From: Nitrospira sp.
GTDB taxonomy: Bacteria; Nitrospirota; Nitrospiria; Nitrospirales; Nitrospiraceae
Assembly (NCBI GenBank): GCA_024330965.1
Contig: JANDJL010000004.1
Span: 1-64,000 of the forward strand
Reading direction: 5' to 3'
Length of the DNA: 64,000 bases
Positions 52,334-62,360 of this stretch are shown here, piece after piece (position 1 is the first letter of the stretch; each line of letters opens with the position of its first letter). The position numbers were made by a program, and so were the translations under genes. Below the pieces are notes generated by a model, which was not told the origin of the DNA, searched no databases, and worked only from the letters and a program-made list of their open reading frames with translations.

Positions 52334-53545
52334 ATGAACGACTGTAGAAGGTTGCTCGTGACAATCGGACACCCTGAACTTGTCGCCGCCATTGCCTCGG
52401 AAATCGCTTCTTTCGGACCGATTCCTTTCGTTCGTTTCATGGAGTTGGCCCTCTATCACCCCCGATTCGGCTACTATGTGAGAGAGCCTGAAGACGGAGC
52501 GGAACGCATCGGCTGGAACGGCGACTATTACACCAGTTCCGACGTGCATCCCATTTTAGGGCGGGCTCTGGCACGGCAGGCCGAACAAGTCGACCGGCTG
52601 CTTGGAGAACCCGATCCATTCATGGTCGTTGAAGCAGGGCCTGGCAAGGGGCTGCTCGCCTCACAGTTCCTTGCAGCCTGCTCCAGTCAATTCCGTTCAC
52701 TTTATGATCGCCTTTGCTATGTGTTCATCGAACGCAGCCCGGCGATGCGCGAACGGCAGCGTCACCATGTCACTCCCTGGCTGAATGAGCCGGATAAGCT
52801 CACCTGGATAAACAGTGTGGACGAATTGCCCCCCGAGAGCATCACCGGCCTCTTGTTCAGCAACGAACTGCTTGACGCCTTTCCGGTCCATCGACTCCGA
52901 GTGAGAAACGGCCACATCCAAGAGATCTACGTCGATTATCAGCAGGGGGAATTTGTCGAATGCCTTCATCCCCTCTCAACCGACGCCCTCGCCGCCCATC
53001 TCCAACGACTCAATCCCGACTGGCCGGACGGTTACCAAACCGAAGTCAACCTCGAGGCATTGAATTGGATCAAGCAAGTGGCCCGGCGCATGCACCGAGG
53101 TGTTGTCTTGACAATCGATTATGGTCATACCGCGAGAGACCTCTACGGGCCTGAGCGCAGAAACGGGACATTCCTCTGTTACGCTCGTCACTCAATCAAT
53201 GAGACGCCATTCGTGCGGGTTGGTCTTCAAGACATGACCGCCCACGTGGACTTTTCGAGCGTAGCGGCGGCTGGTGAAGCAGCGGGCCTGCACGTAACAG
53301 GGTTCACCAATCAACTAAGTTTCCTGATGGGGCTCGGAGTGGAAAGGATGATCGCGGAATTGGAACCGGAGAGCCCAGCATTTCGCGCGGCGCTTCATCT
53401 CCTCAAGCCGAATGGCATGGGCGGCGTCTTCAAAGTGCTGATCCAACACAAAGGCATCGCACGAGCCGAACTGGACGGGCTTACGTACAAACCGTTTTGG
53501 GAGTCGGCATTGACCGGATCGGAGACAAGCGTCCGTACACTGTAA
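52334..53545 (+). CDS. MidA/NDUFAF7-family SAM-dependent methyltransferase
   Basis: This is a 403-residue methyltransferase of the DUF185 (MidA) family. The SAM motif is VVEAGPGKGLLA. PFVRFMELALYHPRFGYY, DYYTSSDVHPILG, LLFSNELLDAFPVHRL and VLTIDYGHTARDLYGPERRNGT are all family hallmarks. In eukaryotes the homologue NDUFAF7 dimethylates an Arg of the NuoD-like subunit and is needed for complex I assembly. Here it lies 59 bases before nuoA in the same direction, so a role in complex I biogenesis is likely. The start codon among TTG 52316, GTG 52319 and ATG 52334 is uncertain. Confidence 0.9.
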   Translation: MNDCRRLLVTIGHPELVAAIASEIASFGPIPFVRFMELALYHPRFGYYVREPEDGAERIGWNGDYYTSSDVHPILGRALARQAEQVDRLLGEPDPFMVVEAGPGKGLLASQFLAACSSQFRSLYDRLCYVFIERSPAMRERQRHHVTPWLNEPDKLTWINSVDELPPESITGLLFSNELLDAFPVHRLRVRNGHIQEIYVDYQQGEFVECLHPLSTDALAAHLQRLNPDWPDGYQTEVNLEALNWIKQVARRMHRGVVLTIDYGHTARDLYGPERRNGTFLCYARHSINETPFVRVGLQDMTAHVDFSSVAAAGEAAGLHVTGFTNQLSFLMGLGVERMIAELEPESPAFRAALHLLKPNGMGGVFKVLIQHKGIARAELDGLTYKPFWESALTGSETSVRTL

Positions 53546-53604
53546 GACCTGGTGTATCGCCCCGGCGAGTATTCGGACGCGGCAGCAACAAAAGGACATG
53601 AACG

Positions 53605-53976
53605 ATGGCCGGTGAGGGAGTTCCCGCCAACTACATCCCGATTCTCATTTTTATCGGGCTTACTCTCTTCGTGGGCACGGTCAGCCTACTGATCGGCAAA
53701 CTATTTCGCCCAAACCGACCGTACCGCGCAAAATTGGCCCCCTATGAGAGCGGGAGTCCGCTCTTTCAGGATGCCCGCGTTCAATTTCCGATCCGATACT
53801 ATATCATCGCCATGCTGTTCGTGATTTTCGACGTGGAAGTCGTATTTCTCTATCCATGGGCCGTCGCGTTCAAGTCGCTGGACCTGGCCGGCATTCTTGG
53901 GATGGGAGTGTTTCTTTTCATCCTGATCGTCGGATTCTGGTACGAATGGAAAAAGGGGGCGTTGGAGTGGGACTAA
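53605..53976 (+). CDS. nuoA: NADH-quinone oxidoreductase subunit A
   Basis: This is a 123-residue membrane subunit with three hydrophobic helices (about 8-30, 66-88 and 92-114). The signature is the loop KLAPYESGSPLFQDARVQFPIRY with its conserved acidic residue, followed by ILVFDVEVVFLYPW-like VIFDVEVVFLYPWA. This is the first structural gene of the nuo cluster. AAGGA nine bases before the ATG marks the start. It lies 59 bases after the methyltransferase gene and starts the membrane arm next to the quinone site. Confidence 0.96.
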   Translation: MAGEGVPANYIPILIFIGLTLFVGTVSLLIGKLFRPNRPYRAKLAPYESGSPLFQDARVQFPIRYYIIAMLFVIFDVEVVFLYPWAVAFKSLDLAGILGMGVFLFILIVGFWYEWKKGALEWD

Positions 53977-54061
53977 CGAGCCGAACGCCCGTCATTGAAA
54001 ATGTCGATTGCGCGGTTCACAGCGGGGCGACGGCGCCCGAACTTACAACCGGAGCGTGCGT

Positions 54062-54541
54062 GTGAGCATTCTTGAACGACAATTCGACGCCAACATTATT
54101 ACGACGAACCTTGACGCCGTAGTGAGCTGGGCGAGAAAGTCGGCTCTCTGGCCCATGACCTTCGGGTTGGCCTGCTGCGCGATTGAAATGATCGCCAGCG
54201 TCTCCTCGCGTTACGATCTGGATCGGTTCGGTGCCGGAGTCTTCCGGGCGTCTCCGCGGCAATCGGATCTCATGATCGTCGCCGGGACGCTGTCGAGAAA
54301 GATGGCCCCCGTGGTCCGTCGAATCTATGATCAAATGGCCGAGCCTCGCTACGTCATTTCCATGGGTTCCTGCGCTACGTCCGGAAATCACTACAACAGC
54401 TACGCCGTGGTGCAGGGCGTGGACCAAATCGTGCCGGTCGACGTATATGTACCCGGCTGCCCGCCCAGGCCGGAAGCGTTGCTGGACGGGATCCTGAAAT
54501 TGCAGGAAAAAATCCAACGCGAGAAGGTCTTTGTAAAATAA
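54062..54541 (+). CDS. nuoB: NADH-quinone oxidoreductase subunit B
   Basis: This is a 159-residue Fe-S subunit carrying cluster N2, which passes electrons to quinone. The four-cysteine site is visible as [10 protein letters not shown] (two Cys), [12 protein letters not shown] and [15 protein letters not shown]. The start is GTG at 54062 (CGGAG upstream), which gives a typical N-terminus ([12 protein letters not shown]). A longer frame to 54008 is rejected. It follows nuoA by 85 bases in the same direction. Confidence 0.96.
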   Translation: MSILERQFDANIITTNLDAVVSWARKSALWPMTFGLACCAIEMIASVSSRYDLDRFGAGVFRASPRQSDLMIVAGTLSRKMAPVVRRIYDQMAEPRYVISMGSCATSGNHYNSYAVVQGVDQIVPVDVYVPGCPPRPEALLDGILKLQEKIQREKVFVK

Positions 54542-54610
54542 CCCGCGAGGAGCTCCCGCGCGTGACACGGCGCGTGGGTTTGCCGCTCCCCGCTGCACAC
54601 CGTGTACACG

Positions 54611-56371
54611 ATGCAGACACTGCAGGCTCTGATCGAGAAGTTACGGAAAACGTTCCCGGAAGGGGTGTTGTCCGTCCATACGGACACCGCCCGATCTGAG
54701 GTGACGGTCCACGTTGCGGCGGCGAAGATCCTGGAGCTCGCCCGTTACCTGCATGACGAGCCGGATGCGCAATTCGATCACATCACCGACATCTGCTCCG
54801 CAGATTATCCGGACAGCCAACAACGGTTCGAGGTCATCTATCAGCTTTTGTCGATTCCCCATGGAAAACGGATCCGTCTGAAAGCACGGGTGACCGAAGA
54901 GCATCCGGTCATCGATTCGGTCACTGGCGTCTGGCGCGGAGCGGAATTCATGGAACGTGAAGTGTATGACATGATGGGCATTCGGTTCGCTGGCCACCCG
55001 GACCTGCGCCGCATTCTCCTGCCTGAAGACTATGCGGAAGGATATCCGCTGCGCAAAGATTTTCCTACGGAGGGCAAGGGCTGGCGCAGCCAGTTCGACT
55101 TTTTACCAAGGCTTGACGAGCCCCCTCCCCAACAATTCGAGGGCGAAATCCCAGAAGAACAAAAAAAACCCTTCCTCGCCGAGCCTGTCACAGTCGGAAC
55201 GAGACGACGGGAAGAATTGTTGCTCAACATGGGGCCGCAGCATCCGAGCACGCACGGCGTGGTGCGCGTCGTTCTTGATCTCGACGGCGAACGGATCATC
55301 AAGGCCACTCCGGATCTCGGCTATCTTCACCGCGGCGTCGAGAAACTGGCCGAAGGCCTTGCCTATATGCAAATTATTCCGCACACCGACCGTCTGGACT
55401 ACGTCTGCGCCATGGCGAACAACTACGCGTACGTACGGGCCGTAGAAAAGCTCCTTTGTATCACCGTGCCGGAACGGGCCGAATACATCCGGACGATCGT
55501 CGCGGAAATGCAACGCATCCTCGGACACCTTTTCTGGCTGGGGTCCCACGCCCTGGATATCGGGGCCATGACGGTCTTTTTCTGGACGTTTCGCGAGCGG
55601 GAGACTCTGCTCGACATGTTCGAACAGCTTTGTGGAGCCAGACTGACCCTCAACTACTACCGAATCGGCGGCGTTGACAGCGACTTCACGCCCGAATTGG
55701 TCCAGCGACTCAGGGCGTTTCTGAACACGTTTCCGGAAAAGCTGCGCGAGTACGACACACTGTTGGTTTCGAATCGCATTTGGCTTGGGCGCACGAAGAA
55801 CGTCGCGGTGATTTCGGGAGAGGACGCGGTCAACTTCGGCCTCACCGGCCCGTCACTCCGAGGGTCCGGCGTGGCCTATGACGTCCGCAAAATGGAGCCG
55901 TACGGGGCCTATCATAAAGTCGAGTGGGAAGTGCCGGTGGGAACGAACGGCGACACCTACGACCGCTACTGGGTTCGCATCCAAGAAATGCGTCAAAGCG
56001 CTCGGATCATCGCTCAGTGTCTCGATCAGATGCCGCCCGGGCCGATTATGGCCGACAAGTCTCAATACATTCCGCCTCCCAAGCAGCATGTCATGCGCGA
56101 CATGGAAAGCCTGATTCATCACTTCATCCTGTTCACGCAGGGCTTCAAGCCGCCGAAGGCGGAAACCTATTGCGCCACCGAATCGCCCAAGGGCGAGCTG
56201 GGGTTTTTCATCATCAGCGACGGCAGCCCCCGTCCCTATCGATTGAAAATTCGCGCTCCTTCGTTCATCCACATGGGCGCCTTCGATCACATGGCGCGAG
56301 GGTATTTGATTTCCGACATTATCACTATCTTCGGCACGTATGACGTGGTGATGGGAGAGTGCGACCGATGA
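54611..56371 (+). CDS. nuoCD: fused NADH-quinone oxidoreductase subunits C/D
   Basis: This is a 586-residue fusion of the two quinone-module proteins. The NuoC part (first ~180 residues) contains EREVYDMMGIRFAGHPDLRRIL and PEDYAEGYPLRKDFP. A Pro/Glu-rich linker (~180-200) leads to the NuoD part, with NMGPQHPSTHGVVRVVLDL, YLHRGVEKLAEG and GVDSDFTPELVQRLR. Fused nuoCD is known in E. coli and some other lineages. The start is the ATG at 54611 or the GTG at 54602, nine bases apart. It carries the region whose Arg is methylated by NDUFAF7 in mitochondria. Confidence 0.96.
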   Translation: MQTLQALIEKLRKTFPEGVLSVHTDTARSEVTVHVAAAKILELARYLHDEPDAQFDHITDICSADYPDSQQRFEVIYQLLSIPHGKRIRLKARVTEEHPVIDSVTGVWRGAEFMEREVYDMMGIRFAGHPDLRRILLPEDYAEGYPLRKDFPTEGKGWRSQFDFLPRLDEPPPQQFEGEIPEEQKKPFLAEPVTVGTRRREELLLNMGPQHPSTHGVVRVVLDLDGERIIKATPDLGYLHRGVEKLAEGLAYMQIIPHTDRLDYVCAMANNYAYVRAVEKLLCITVPERAEYIRTIVAEMQRILGHLFWLGSHALDIGAMTVFFWTFRERETLLDMFEQLCGARLTLNYYRIGGVDSDFTPELVQRLRAFLNTFPEKLREYDTLLVSNRIWLGRTKNVAVISGEDAVNFGLTGPSLRGSGVAYDVRKMEPYGAYHKVEWEVPVGTNGDTYDRYWVRIQEMRQSARIIAQCLDQMPPGPIMADKSQYIPPPKQHVMRDMESLIHHFILFTQGFKPPKAETYCATESPKGELGFFIISDGSPRPYRLKIRAPSFIHMGAFDHMARGYLISDIITIFGTYDVVMGECDR

Positions 56372-56479
56372 AGAGAAATCGCCGGGCGGCATCCATGCCC
56401 ATCGAGCGGAGAACGGTCGTTTCCCGGCAAGTGACGGCTGTCGAACCACGAAGGAGAAGAACGAAGGATAGGCACAGGC

Positions 56480-57007
56480 ATGTCTCTGTCTGAAAAATAC
56501 AAAGACGACATCGTCGACATTCTCTCGCGCTATCCGGTCAAGCGCTCGGCGTTGATTCCGCTCCTCTACCTCGCCCAGCGGGATCGCGGCTACGTAACCG
56601 AGGAAGCTATGATCGAGATCGCGGGGCTCCTCGGCTTGACGCCCCCTCAGGTTTACGAAACCGTCACGTTTTACACGATGTTCAACCTCAAGCCGGTGGG
56701 CAAGTTTCATATTCAAGTGTGTAAGTCGCTCATGTGCGCGCTGGTCGGTTCGGATACGGTGATCGACTGGATCAAGGCGAAGCTGGGCATTGGTCCCGGC
56801 GAGACCACGCCCGACGGGCTTTTTACCCTGAGCCTCGTCGAATGTCTGGCCTCCTGCGGAACCGGCCCCATGATGCAGATCAATGAAGACTATTATGAAC
56901 AATTGACCGAGGAGAAACTGGACCGGATTTTAGCGGACCTGACATCCACCGGCTCCAGTCAACTAAAAAGCGGTCCCTTCATGTGGCCGGAACCGCTCAA
57001 GACATGA
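56480..57007 (+). CDS. nuoE: NADH-quinone oxidoreductase subunit E
   Basis: This is a 175-residue N-module subunit with one [2Fe-2S] cluster. Its ligands are Cys in VCKSLMCAL (C-x4-C) and ECLASCGTGPM (C-x3-C), the standard NuoE spacing. A helical N-terminus (SRYPVKRSALIPLLYLAQRDRGYV) precedes them. It starts 108 bases after nuoCD. The wider spacing here and before nuoF suggests possible internal promoters, though none stands out. Confidence 0.95.
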   Translation: MSLSEKYKDDIVDILSRYPVKRSALIPLLYLAQRDRGYVTEEAMIEIAGLLGLTPPQVYETVTFYTMFNLKPVGKFHIQVCKSLMCALVGSDTVIDWIKAKLGIGPGETTPDGLFTLSLVECLASCGTGPMMQINEDYYEQLTEEKLDRILADLTSTGSSQLKSGPFMWPEPLKT

Positions 57008-57130
57008 ATCAGCGAAGCAAGAAGCACTGGATCTCAACGACGACCTCGCAGCACACAACGCGAGGGCGATCCAGCACGGGACGGCGTACAAGGATCAATG
57101 AATCGTCACCGACGGTGAACGGGCGCAATC

Positions 57131-58438
57131 ATGCCACAGCATGAACTGATCCTGCTCAAAAACATGATGCAGCCGGGGTACGGCGGCTCATTGGCCGAGT
57201 ACGAGCGGACCGGCGGCTATCACGCCCTCCGCGCCACACTCGGCAAGATTCCACCGGCCGATGTCACCGCGGCGGTACGCAAATCCGGCCTGCGAGGACG
57301 CGGCGGAGCCGGATTTCCAACCGGGGTCAAATGGGGATTTCTCCCCAAAGACTATCAAGGGCCCCGATACCTCTGCTGCAACGCCGACGAAAGCGAGCCG
57401 GGCACTTTCAAAGATCGCCAATTGATGGAGCGCGATCCCCATCAGATCCTGGAAGGTATTGTCCTGGCCTGCTACGCCATCGGAGCCGAATCCGCCTACA
57501 TTTACATCCGTGGCGAGCTGGTATTGGCCGCCAAGATCCTTGAGCGGGCCATCGGCGAGGCACGAGCTGCGGGCTATATCGGCAAGAACATCCTGGGGAC
57601 GGGCGTCAACGTCGATGTTTGGGTCCATCGCGGGGCCGGCGCCTATATCTGTGGCGAAGAAACGGCGCTCCTCGAATCGCTGGAGGGCAAACGGGGCCTG
57701 CCTCGCGTCAAGCCCCCGTTTCCCGCCACGCACGGCCTCTACGGCAAACCCACCGTGGTCAACAATGTCGAAACCTTAGCCAACCTTCCGCATATTTTGA
57801 ACCGCGGCGCCGAGTGGTTCGCTTCGATCGGCTCGCCGCCGAAGAGCACCGGCACTAGGGTCTTTTGCGTCAGTGGGCACGTCAAGCGGCCGGGCAACTA
57901 CGAAGTCCCCATGGGGGTTACAGTCCGCGAGTTGATATACGAACATGCCGGCGGCATGCGCTCGGACAAGCCAATTAAGGCCTTTATCCCCGGCGGCGCA
58001 TCAGCGCCGTTTCTGACCCCAGCCCATCTCGACGTCAAATTGGATTTTGAATCGGTCGCGGCGGCCGGCTCCATGTTGGGGTCCGGGGGCGTCACCGTCA
58101 TGGAGGAAGGCACCAGCATGGTATGGGCCGCTCTTCGCTTGATGGAATTTTTCTATCACGAGTCCTGTGGAAAGTGCAGCCCTTGCCGGGAGGGCAGTTC
58201 ATGGCTCGTCCAGATCATGCGCCGAATCGTCGCGAAAAGGGGCCGTATGGAAGACCTTGAAACCTTGTCCGATCTATGCAAGAACATCGCGGGGCGGACA
58301 GTCTGCGCGTTCGGCGACGCGGAGGTCGCTCCCATTCAGGGGACGTTGAAGTATTGGCGAGATGAGTACGTAGCCCTGATCCGCGAAGCGGAGGCGGCCA
58401 ACCTGATCATGCCGGAGCCGGCGGGAGTCAAACCGTAA
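57131..58438 (+). CDS. nuoF: NADH-quinone oxidoreductase subunit F
   Basis: This is a 435-residue subunit that oxidises NADH through FMN and cluster N3. The nucleotide-binding segments are GRGGAGFPTGVKWGF, GAYICGEETALLESLEG and CNADESEPGTFKDR. The [4Fe-4S] site is ESCGKCSPCREGSSW with the last Cys in VCAFGDAEVAP. Everything is intact. It lies 123 bases behind nuoE and forms the NADH-binding module together with nuoE and nuoG. Confidence 0.97.
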   Translation: MPQHELILLKNMMQPGYGGSLAEYERTGGYHALRATLGKIPPADVTAAVRKSGLRGRGGAGFPTGVKWGFLPKDYQGPRYLCCNADESEPGTFKDRQLMERDPHQILEGIVLACYAIGAESAYIYIRGELVLAAKILERAIGEARAAGYIGKNILGTGVNVDVWVHRGAGAYICGEETALLESLEGKRGLPRVKPPFPATHGLYGKPTVVNNVETLANLPHILNRGAEWFASIGSPPKSTGTRVFCVSGHVKRPGNYEVPMGVTVRELIYEHAGGMRSDKPIKAFIPGGASAPFLTPAHLDVKLDFESVAAAGSMLGSGGVTVMEEGTSMVWAALRLMEFFYHESCGKCSPCREGSSWLVQIMRRIVAKRGRMEDLETLSDLCKNIAGRTVCAFGDAEVAPIQGTLKYWRDEYVALIREAEAANLIMPEPAGVKP

Positions 58439-58520
58439 GCGCCATGAATCGTCGACCGCCTCTCGAAAAAGCGGTTGGCGCACAACTTTGGGTGGAGAGG
58501 AGAGAGGATAACACAAGGCC

Positions 58521-61211
58521 ATGACGACACCCACCGCACAGCCCGCTGCGCAGGCCGTTCAGATGGTGCGTCTGACCATCGACGGCATGACGGTGCACGT
58601 GCCCAAGGGGACATTGGTCATCGAAGCGGCCCGGCGCGTCGGCGTCATGATTCCGCATTTCTGCTATCATCCGAAGCTCAAACCGGACGCCAATTGCCGC
58701 ATGTGCTTGGTAGAAATCGAAAAGATGCCCAAGCTCCAGACATCGTGCAGTACGCCGGTAGAAGAAGGCATGAACGTGCGAACGGCCACCACCGTGGTCA
58801 ACGATGCCCATAAGTCGGTGCTCGAATTCATCCTGGCCAATCATCCCCTGGACTGCCCCGTTTGCGACCAGGGGGGAAAATGCGATCTTCAGGACTTTTC
58901 TCATCAATACACGCCCACGACGAGCCGATTCATCGAGATCAAGCGCATTTTCCAGAAAGAGTACTTTAGCCCCTTGATCGAGACGCAAATGAACCGTTGC
59001 GTCCAGTGCCTGCGCTGCGTCCGTTATTGCGACGAAGTCATGGACGTGAAGGCGCTGGCCCCGGTGGGGCGCGGCACCATGACCGAAATCAAACACTTCG
59101 GGCCACACCCCTTGGACTGCGAGTTTTGCGGCGGATGTGTGCAGATCTGCCCGGTCGGCGCCATCACCAGTCGGTTGTCGATGTACGAATACCGGCCGTG
59201 GATGCTCAAGCGGGCCGACACCGTCTGCGGCTACTGTGGGGACGGTTGTCAGATGACGGTCCAAACAAAAGGTCGAGAGCTCATCGAGGTCAATTCGGCG
59301 TTCGGGGCAGGGCGCAACAACGGCGACCTCTGTGTCAGGGGGTTTTTTGGCTTCCATGCAGCCAGTCACCCCGAACGGCTGACTCAGCCGCTCATTCGGC
59401 GAAACGGCGCGCTTGCACCGGCCACCTGGGAAGAGGCGCTGGAGTTCGTCGCGGAACGAATCGGCACGATCAAGGAAGCTCATGGAGGGCAAAGTTTCGG
59501 CGGTCTGATTTCAGGCCGATGCACCAACGAAGAGCTCTATCTGTTTCAAAAATTCATGCGCGTGACGATCGGGACCAACAATATTGACAGCAGCGCGCGC
59601 TACGGTCATATCAACGGCGTCCAGGCCATGCGAGACGTCCAAGGCACGCACCGATGGACCGTCAGTTTCGACGACATTGTTGCAGCGGACGTGCTGGTGC
59701 TGGTGGGGACCAATATCACCGAAACCAACCCCGTCACAGGCCTCCGAGTCAAGGAGGCGGTCAAAAAACGACGCGCCTCGCTGGTGACGATTGAGGCGTT
59801 GGAACCGTCCATTGAACCGATCAGCAACATCGCCAATCTGTCCCTGCATCATTTCGGCGTGCCGACGCCACACCTGCGAAACGCCGTGCTCGGCCTCTTG
59901 AAAGCCATTCTTGAGGGCAATTCGGTCCATCCGGACCTCGCCCAGCGTCACCCCTCCTATGTGAATGATCTAAGGGACGCGCTGGCCCTGGTGACCTGGG
60001 ATGAGATTCAGACCGCCACGGGCAAGGATGCCGCCTCGTTCTTCGCAGCGGCGAAAACTCTCACGGAAGGACGGCAGGTCGTCGTGCTTGTCGGACAAAG
60101 CCTGTTGCGGAGCAGGGACGGGTACTGGAACTCGCTCAATCTCCTTGACCTGTTGCTCCTCATCGGCAAACTCGATCAACCCGGTTGTGGATTCGCGCCG
60201 CTCGCGGAGGAAAACAACGACCAAGGCGCGATCGAGATGGGTGCCGTCGCGGAGTTCTTACCGGGCCCCTGCAGTGGTACCGACCGTATGGAGCGGGATC
60301 GAATCATGTCGTTCTGGGGAAGCGATCTTCCTCCCTCGGGCGGCGCCTCGTTGGTCGAAATGTTGGATCGGGCCGGAGCCGGGATTCTGAAAGCGATGTT
60401 CATCGTCGGCGAAAATCCCGTAGCAAGTCTCCCCGTTCAAGTGCGCGCCCAAGACTCCTTGCAGAAATTGGAGCTCTTGGTCTGTCAGGAGCTGTTCATG
60501 ACAGAGACCGCTGCCCTCGCCCATGTGGTCTTGCCGGCGGCGTCCTCGCTGGAAAAGGCCGGCACGTTTACAAATACAGAAGGCCATGTCCAAGCCGTCC
60601 GCCCCGCGATCGAGCCGATCGGCGAAAGCCGTCCCGATTGGGAAATCTTTGCCGCCTTATCGGCCATCTTGGGGACCCCGATGGACTACACGGAGAGCCG
60701 GGACATTCTTAAAGAAATCAGAGGCCTGATCCCAGGCTATGGAGCGCTCGGCCCATCGCCGATGCCGCCCCGCGTTGATACGGAGGCGATCGGCCGCTAT
60801 CTGGCCGAAGGCTATCGGCGTGACCTGGCAGGACGGTACCGGCTCCTCCCCGGAGAGACACGCCCTGATGGAACCGTGCATCTTGAATTGACGCAGAGCC
60901 TGTTTCATTCTGGGAAACTCTCCGCTAAATCCAAGGGGTTGCTGCTAATAGAAAAGGAAGGGACGTTGCGGATCAACCCGCATGACGCAGCTCGATTCAT
61001 GCTAAAAAACGGCGATCGCGTTCGGCTGTCAAACGTGCGTGGAGAAATCACCACGACGGTAACAATCATGAACCGGATTCCCTCAGGATGGGCTTGGTTC
61101 CCCACCCACTTCCGATCGTCGGTCATGAGTCTGTTCGACTGCGCCATCGACCCCATTACCCGCGCGCCGGCTTTTCGAACGACGACCGTCTCCATCATGA
61201 AGGTTGCATAA
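58521..61211 (+). CDS. nuoG: NADH-quinone oxidoreductase subunit G
   Basis: This is an 896-residue Fe-S subunit. The N-terminal [2Fe-2S] site has Cys 48, 59, 62 and 76. A His-Cys cluster region follows (HPLDCPVCDQGGKCD), and then two [4Fe-4S] ferredoxin motifs (CVQCLRCVRYC and CEFCGGCVQIC). Next comes CGYCGDGC with a distal Cys in DLCVRGFFG, the site of the extra cluster N7 found in E. coli and Thermus. The C-terminal ~650 residues are a molybdopterin-oxidoreductase fold with a C-terminal beta-barrel (LLLIEKEGTLRINP). The cofactor itself is not expected to be present. It starts 82 bases after nuoF. Confidence 0.96.
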   Translation: MTTPTAQPAAQAVQMVRLTIDGMTVHVPKGTLVIEAARRVGVMIPHFCYHPKLKPDANCRMCLVEIEKMPKLQTSCSTPVEEGMNVRTATTVVNDAHKSVLEFILANHPLDCPVCDQGGKCDLQDFSHQYTPTTSRFIEIKRIFQKEYFSPLIETQMNRCVQCLRCVRYCDEVMDVKALAPVGRGTMTEIKHFGPHPLDCEFCGGCVQICPVGAITSRLSMYEYRPWMLKRADTVCGYCGDGCQMTVQTKGRELIEVNSAFGAGRNNGDLCVRGFFGFHAASHPERLTQPLIRRNGALAPATWEEALEFVAERIGTIKEAHGGQSFGGLISGRCTNEELYLFQKFMRVTIGTNNIDSSARYGHINGVQAMRDVQGTHRWTVSFDDIVAADVLVLVGTNITETNPVTGLRVKEAVKKRRASLVTIEALEPSIEPISNIANLSLHHFGVPTPHLRNAVLGLLKAILEGNSVHPDLAQRHPSYVNDLRDALALVTWDEIQTATGKDAASFFAAAKTLTEGRQVVVLVGQSLLRSRDGYWNSLNLLDLLLLIGKLDQPGCGFAPLAEENNDQGAIEMGAVAEFLPGPCSGTDRMERDRIMSFWGSDLPPSGGASLVEMLDRAGAGILKAMFIVGENPVASLPVQVRAQDSLQKLELLVCQELFMTETAALAHVVLPAASSLEKAGTFTNTEGHVQAVRPAIEPIGESRPDWEIFAALSAILGTPMDYTESRDILKEIRGLIPGYGALGPSPMPPRVDTEAIGRYLAEGYRRDLAGRYRLLPGETRPDGTVHLELTQSLFHSGKLSAKSKGLLLIEKEGTLRINPHDAARFMLKNGDRVRLSNVRGEITTTVTIMNRIPSGWAWFPTHFRSSVMSLFDCAIDPITRAPAFRTTTVSIMKVA

Positions 61212-61270
61212 AGACGGTGTTCTATTTCATAGTGAAGGCTTAATGCATACTGCCAGCCAGGAGTTGTATC

Positions 61271-62344
61271 GTGACTGAACTGGGGTTGCGTTTCATCTTG
61301 TCATTGACTCAAATCGCCGTGGTCGTCCTTATCGTGATCGTGACGGTGCTCATCCTCACGCTCGCCGAACGCAAAGTGCTGGGGTGGATGCAAGACCGCA
61401 TGGGGCCGATGGAAGTGGGCCCCTATGGCATCCTTCAGCCGTTTGCGGACGCCATCAAGCTGTTTTTCAAGGAAGACATCGTGCCGGCCGGGGCGAATAA
61501 GTTCCTTTTTACAGCGGCGCCGCTGCTGGCGTTGATTCCGGCGTTCATCGGATTTGCCGTGATCCCCTGGGGTCCGGACTGGACGGTGGAACTCAACGGC
61601 ATCGTCTACAAGCCGTTCGTGATCAGCGACATCAACATCGGCATCCTCTACATCCTGGCCTTTGCCTCGCTCGGCGCCTATGGAATTATCTTGGGCGGCT
61701 GGGCGTCCAACAGTAAATATTCGCTGCTCGGGGGGCTTCGATCGGCCGCCCAAGTGATCAGTTACGAACTGAATGTCGGGCTCGCCATCATCGGCGTCAT
61801 CATTCTGGCTGGTTCACTGAGCCTGGTGCAAATCACTAACGCGCAATCGGGGTGGTTCTGGCATTGGTACCTCTTCGCGTTCCCGGCCCCCCAGATCTTC
61901 GCGTTCGTGGTGTACGTGATTTCTTCGGTTGCCGAAACCAACCGCGTCCCGTTCGACCTGCCTGAAGCCGAGAGCGAGCTGGTCGCGGGGTTTTTCACCG
62001 AATACAGCGGCCTGCGATTCGCATTTTTTTATCTCGCCGAGTACGCCAACATGATTTTGGTCTCGTGCATCGCGGCCGCGATGTTTCTCGGCGGGTGGAA
62101 CGCCCCCTATCCCGGGACGATCCTCGATTTGTTGGGATTTCCGTCTCTCGCCTGGATAGAAAATACCATGTGGTTCGCGGCCAAGACCTATTTTTTCCTG
62201 TTTCTCTTTTTCTGGCTGCGGGCCACGCTCCCGCGATTGCGCTACGATCAATTGATGCGATTCGGCTGGAAGGTGATGCTGCCGATCGCGTTGGCGAACA
62301 TTGTGGTCACATCGATCGCCGTCTATCTGTTTCCGAACAGTTGA
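61271..62344 (+). CDS. nuoH: NADH-quinone oxidoreductase subunit H
   Basis: This is a 357-residue subunit with eight or so transmembrane helices that binds quinone at the junction of the arms. Signature loops are ERKVLGWMQDRMGPMEVGPYG, QPFADAIKLFFKEDI, PFDLPEAESELVAGF and TEYSGLRFAFFYLAEY, with their essential Glu and Asp residues. The start is GTG at 61271. It lies 59 bases behind nuoG in the same direction. It matches the usual length. Confidence 0.97.
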   Translation: MTELGLRFILSLTQIAVVVLIVIVTVLILTLAERKVLGWMQDRMGPMEVGPYGILQPFADAIKLFFKEDIVPAGANKFLFTAAPLLALIPAFIGFAVIPWGPDWTVELNGIVYKPFVISDINIGILYILAFASLGAYGIILGGWASNSKYSLLGGLRSAAQVISYELNVGLAIIGVIILAGSLSLVQITNAQSGWFWHWYLFAFPAPQIFAFVVYVISSVAETNRVPFDLPEAESELVAGFFTEYSGLRFAFFYLAEYANMILVSCIAAAMFLGGWNAPYPGTILDLLGFPSLAWIENTMWFAAKTYFFLFLFFWLRATLPRLRYDQLMRFGWKVMLPIALANIVVTSIAVYLFPNS

Positions 62345-62360
62345 CGATTGAGAGCGGCTT

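Noticed and set aside
55853..56902. 349-residue minus-strand frame across nuoCD and nuoE
   Set aside because: It lies antisense to two intact, clearly recognised nuo genes.
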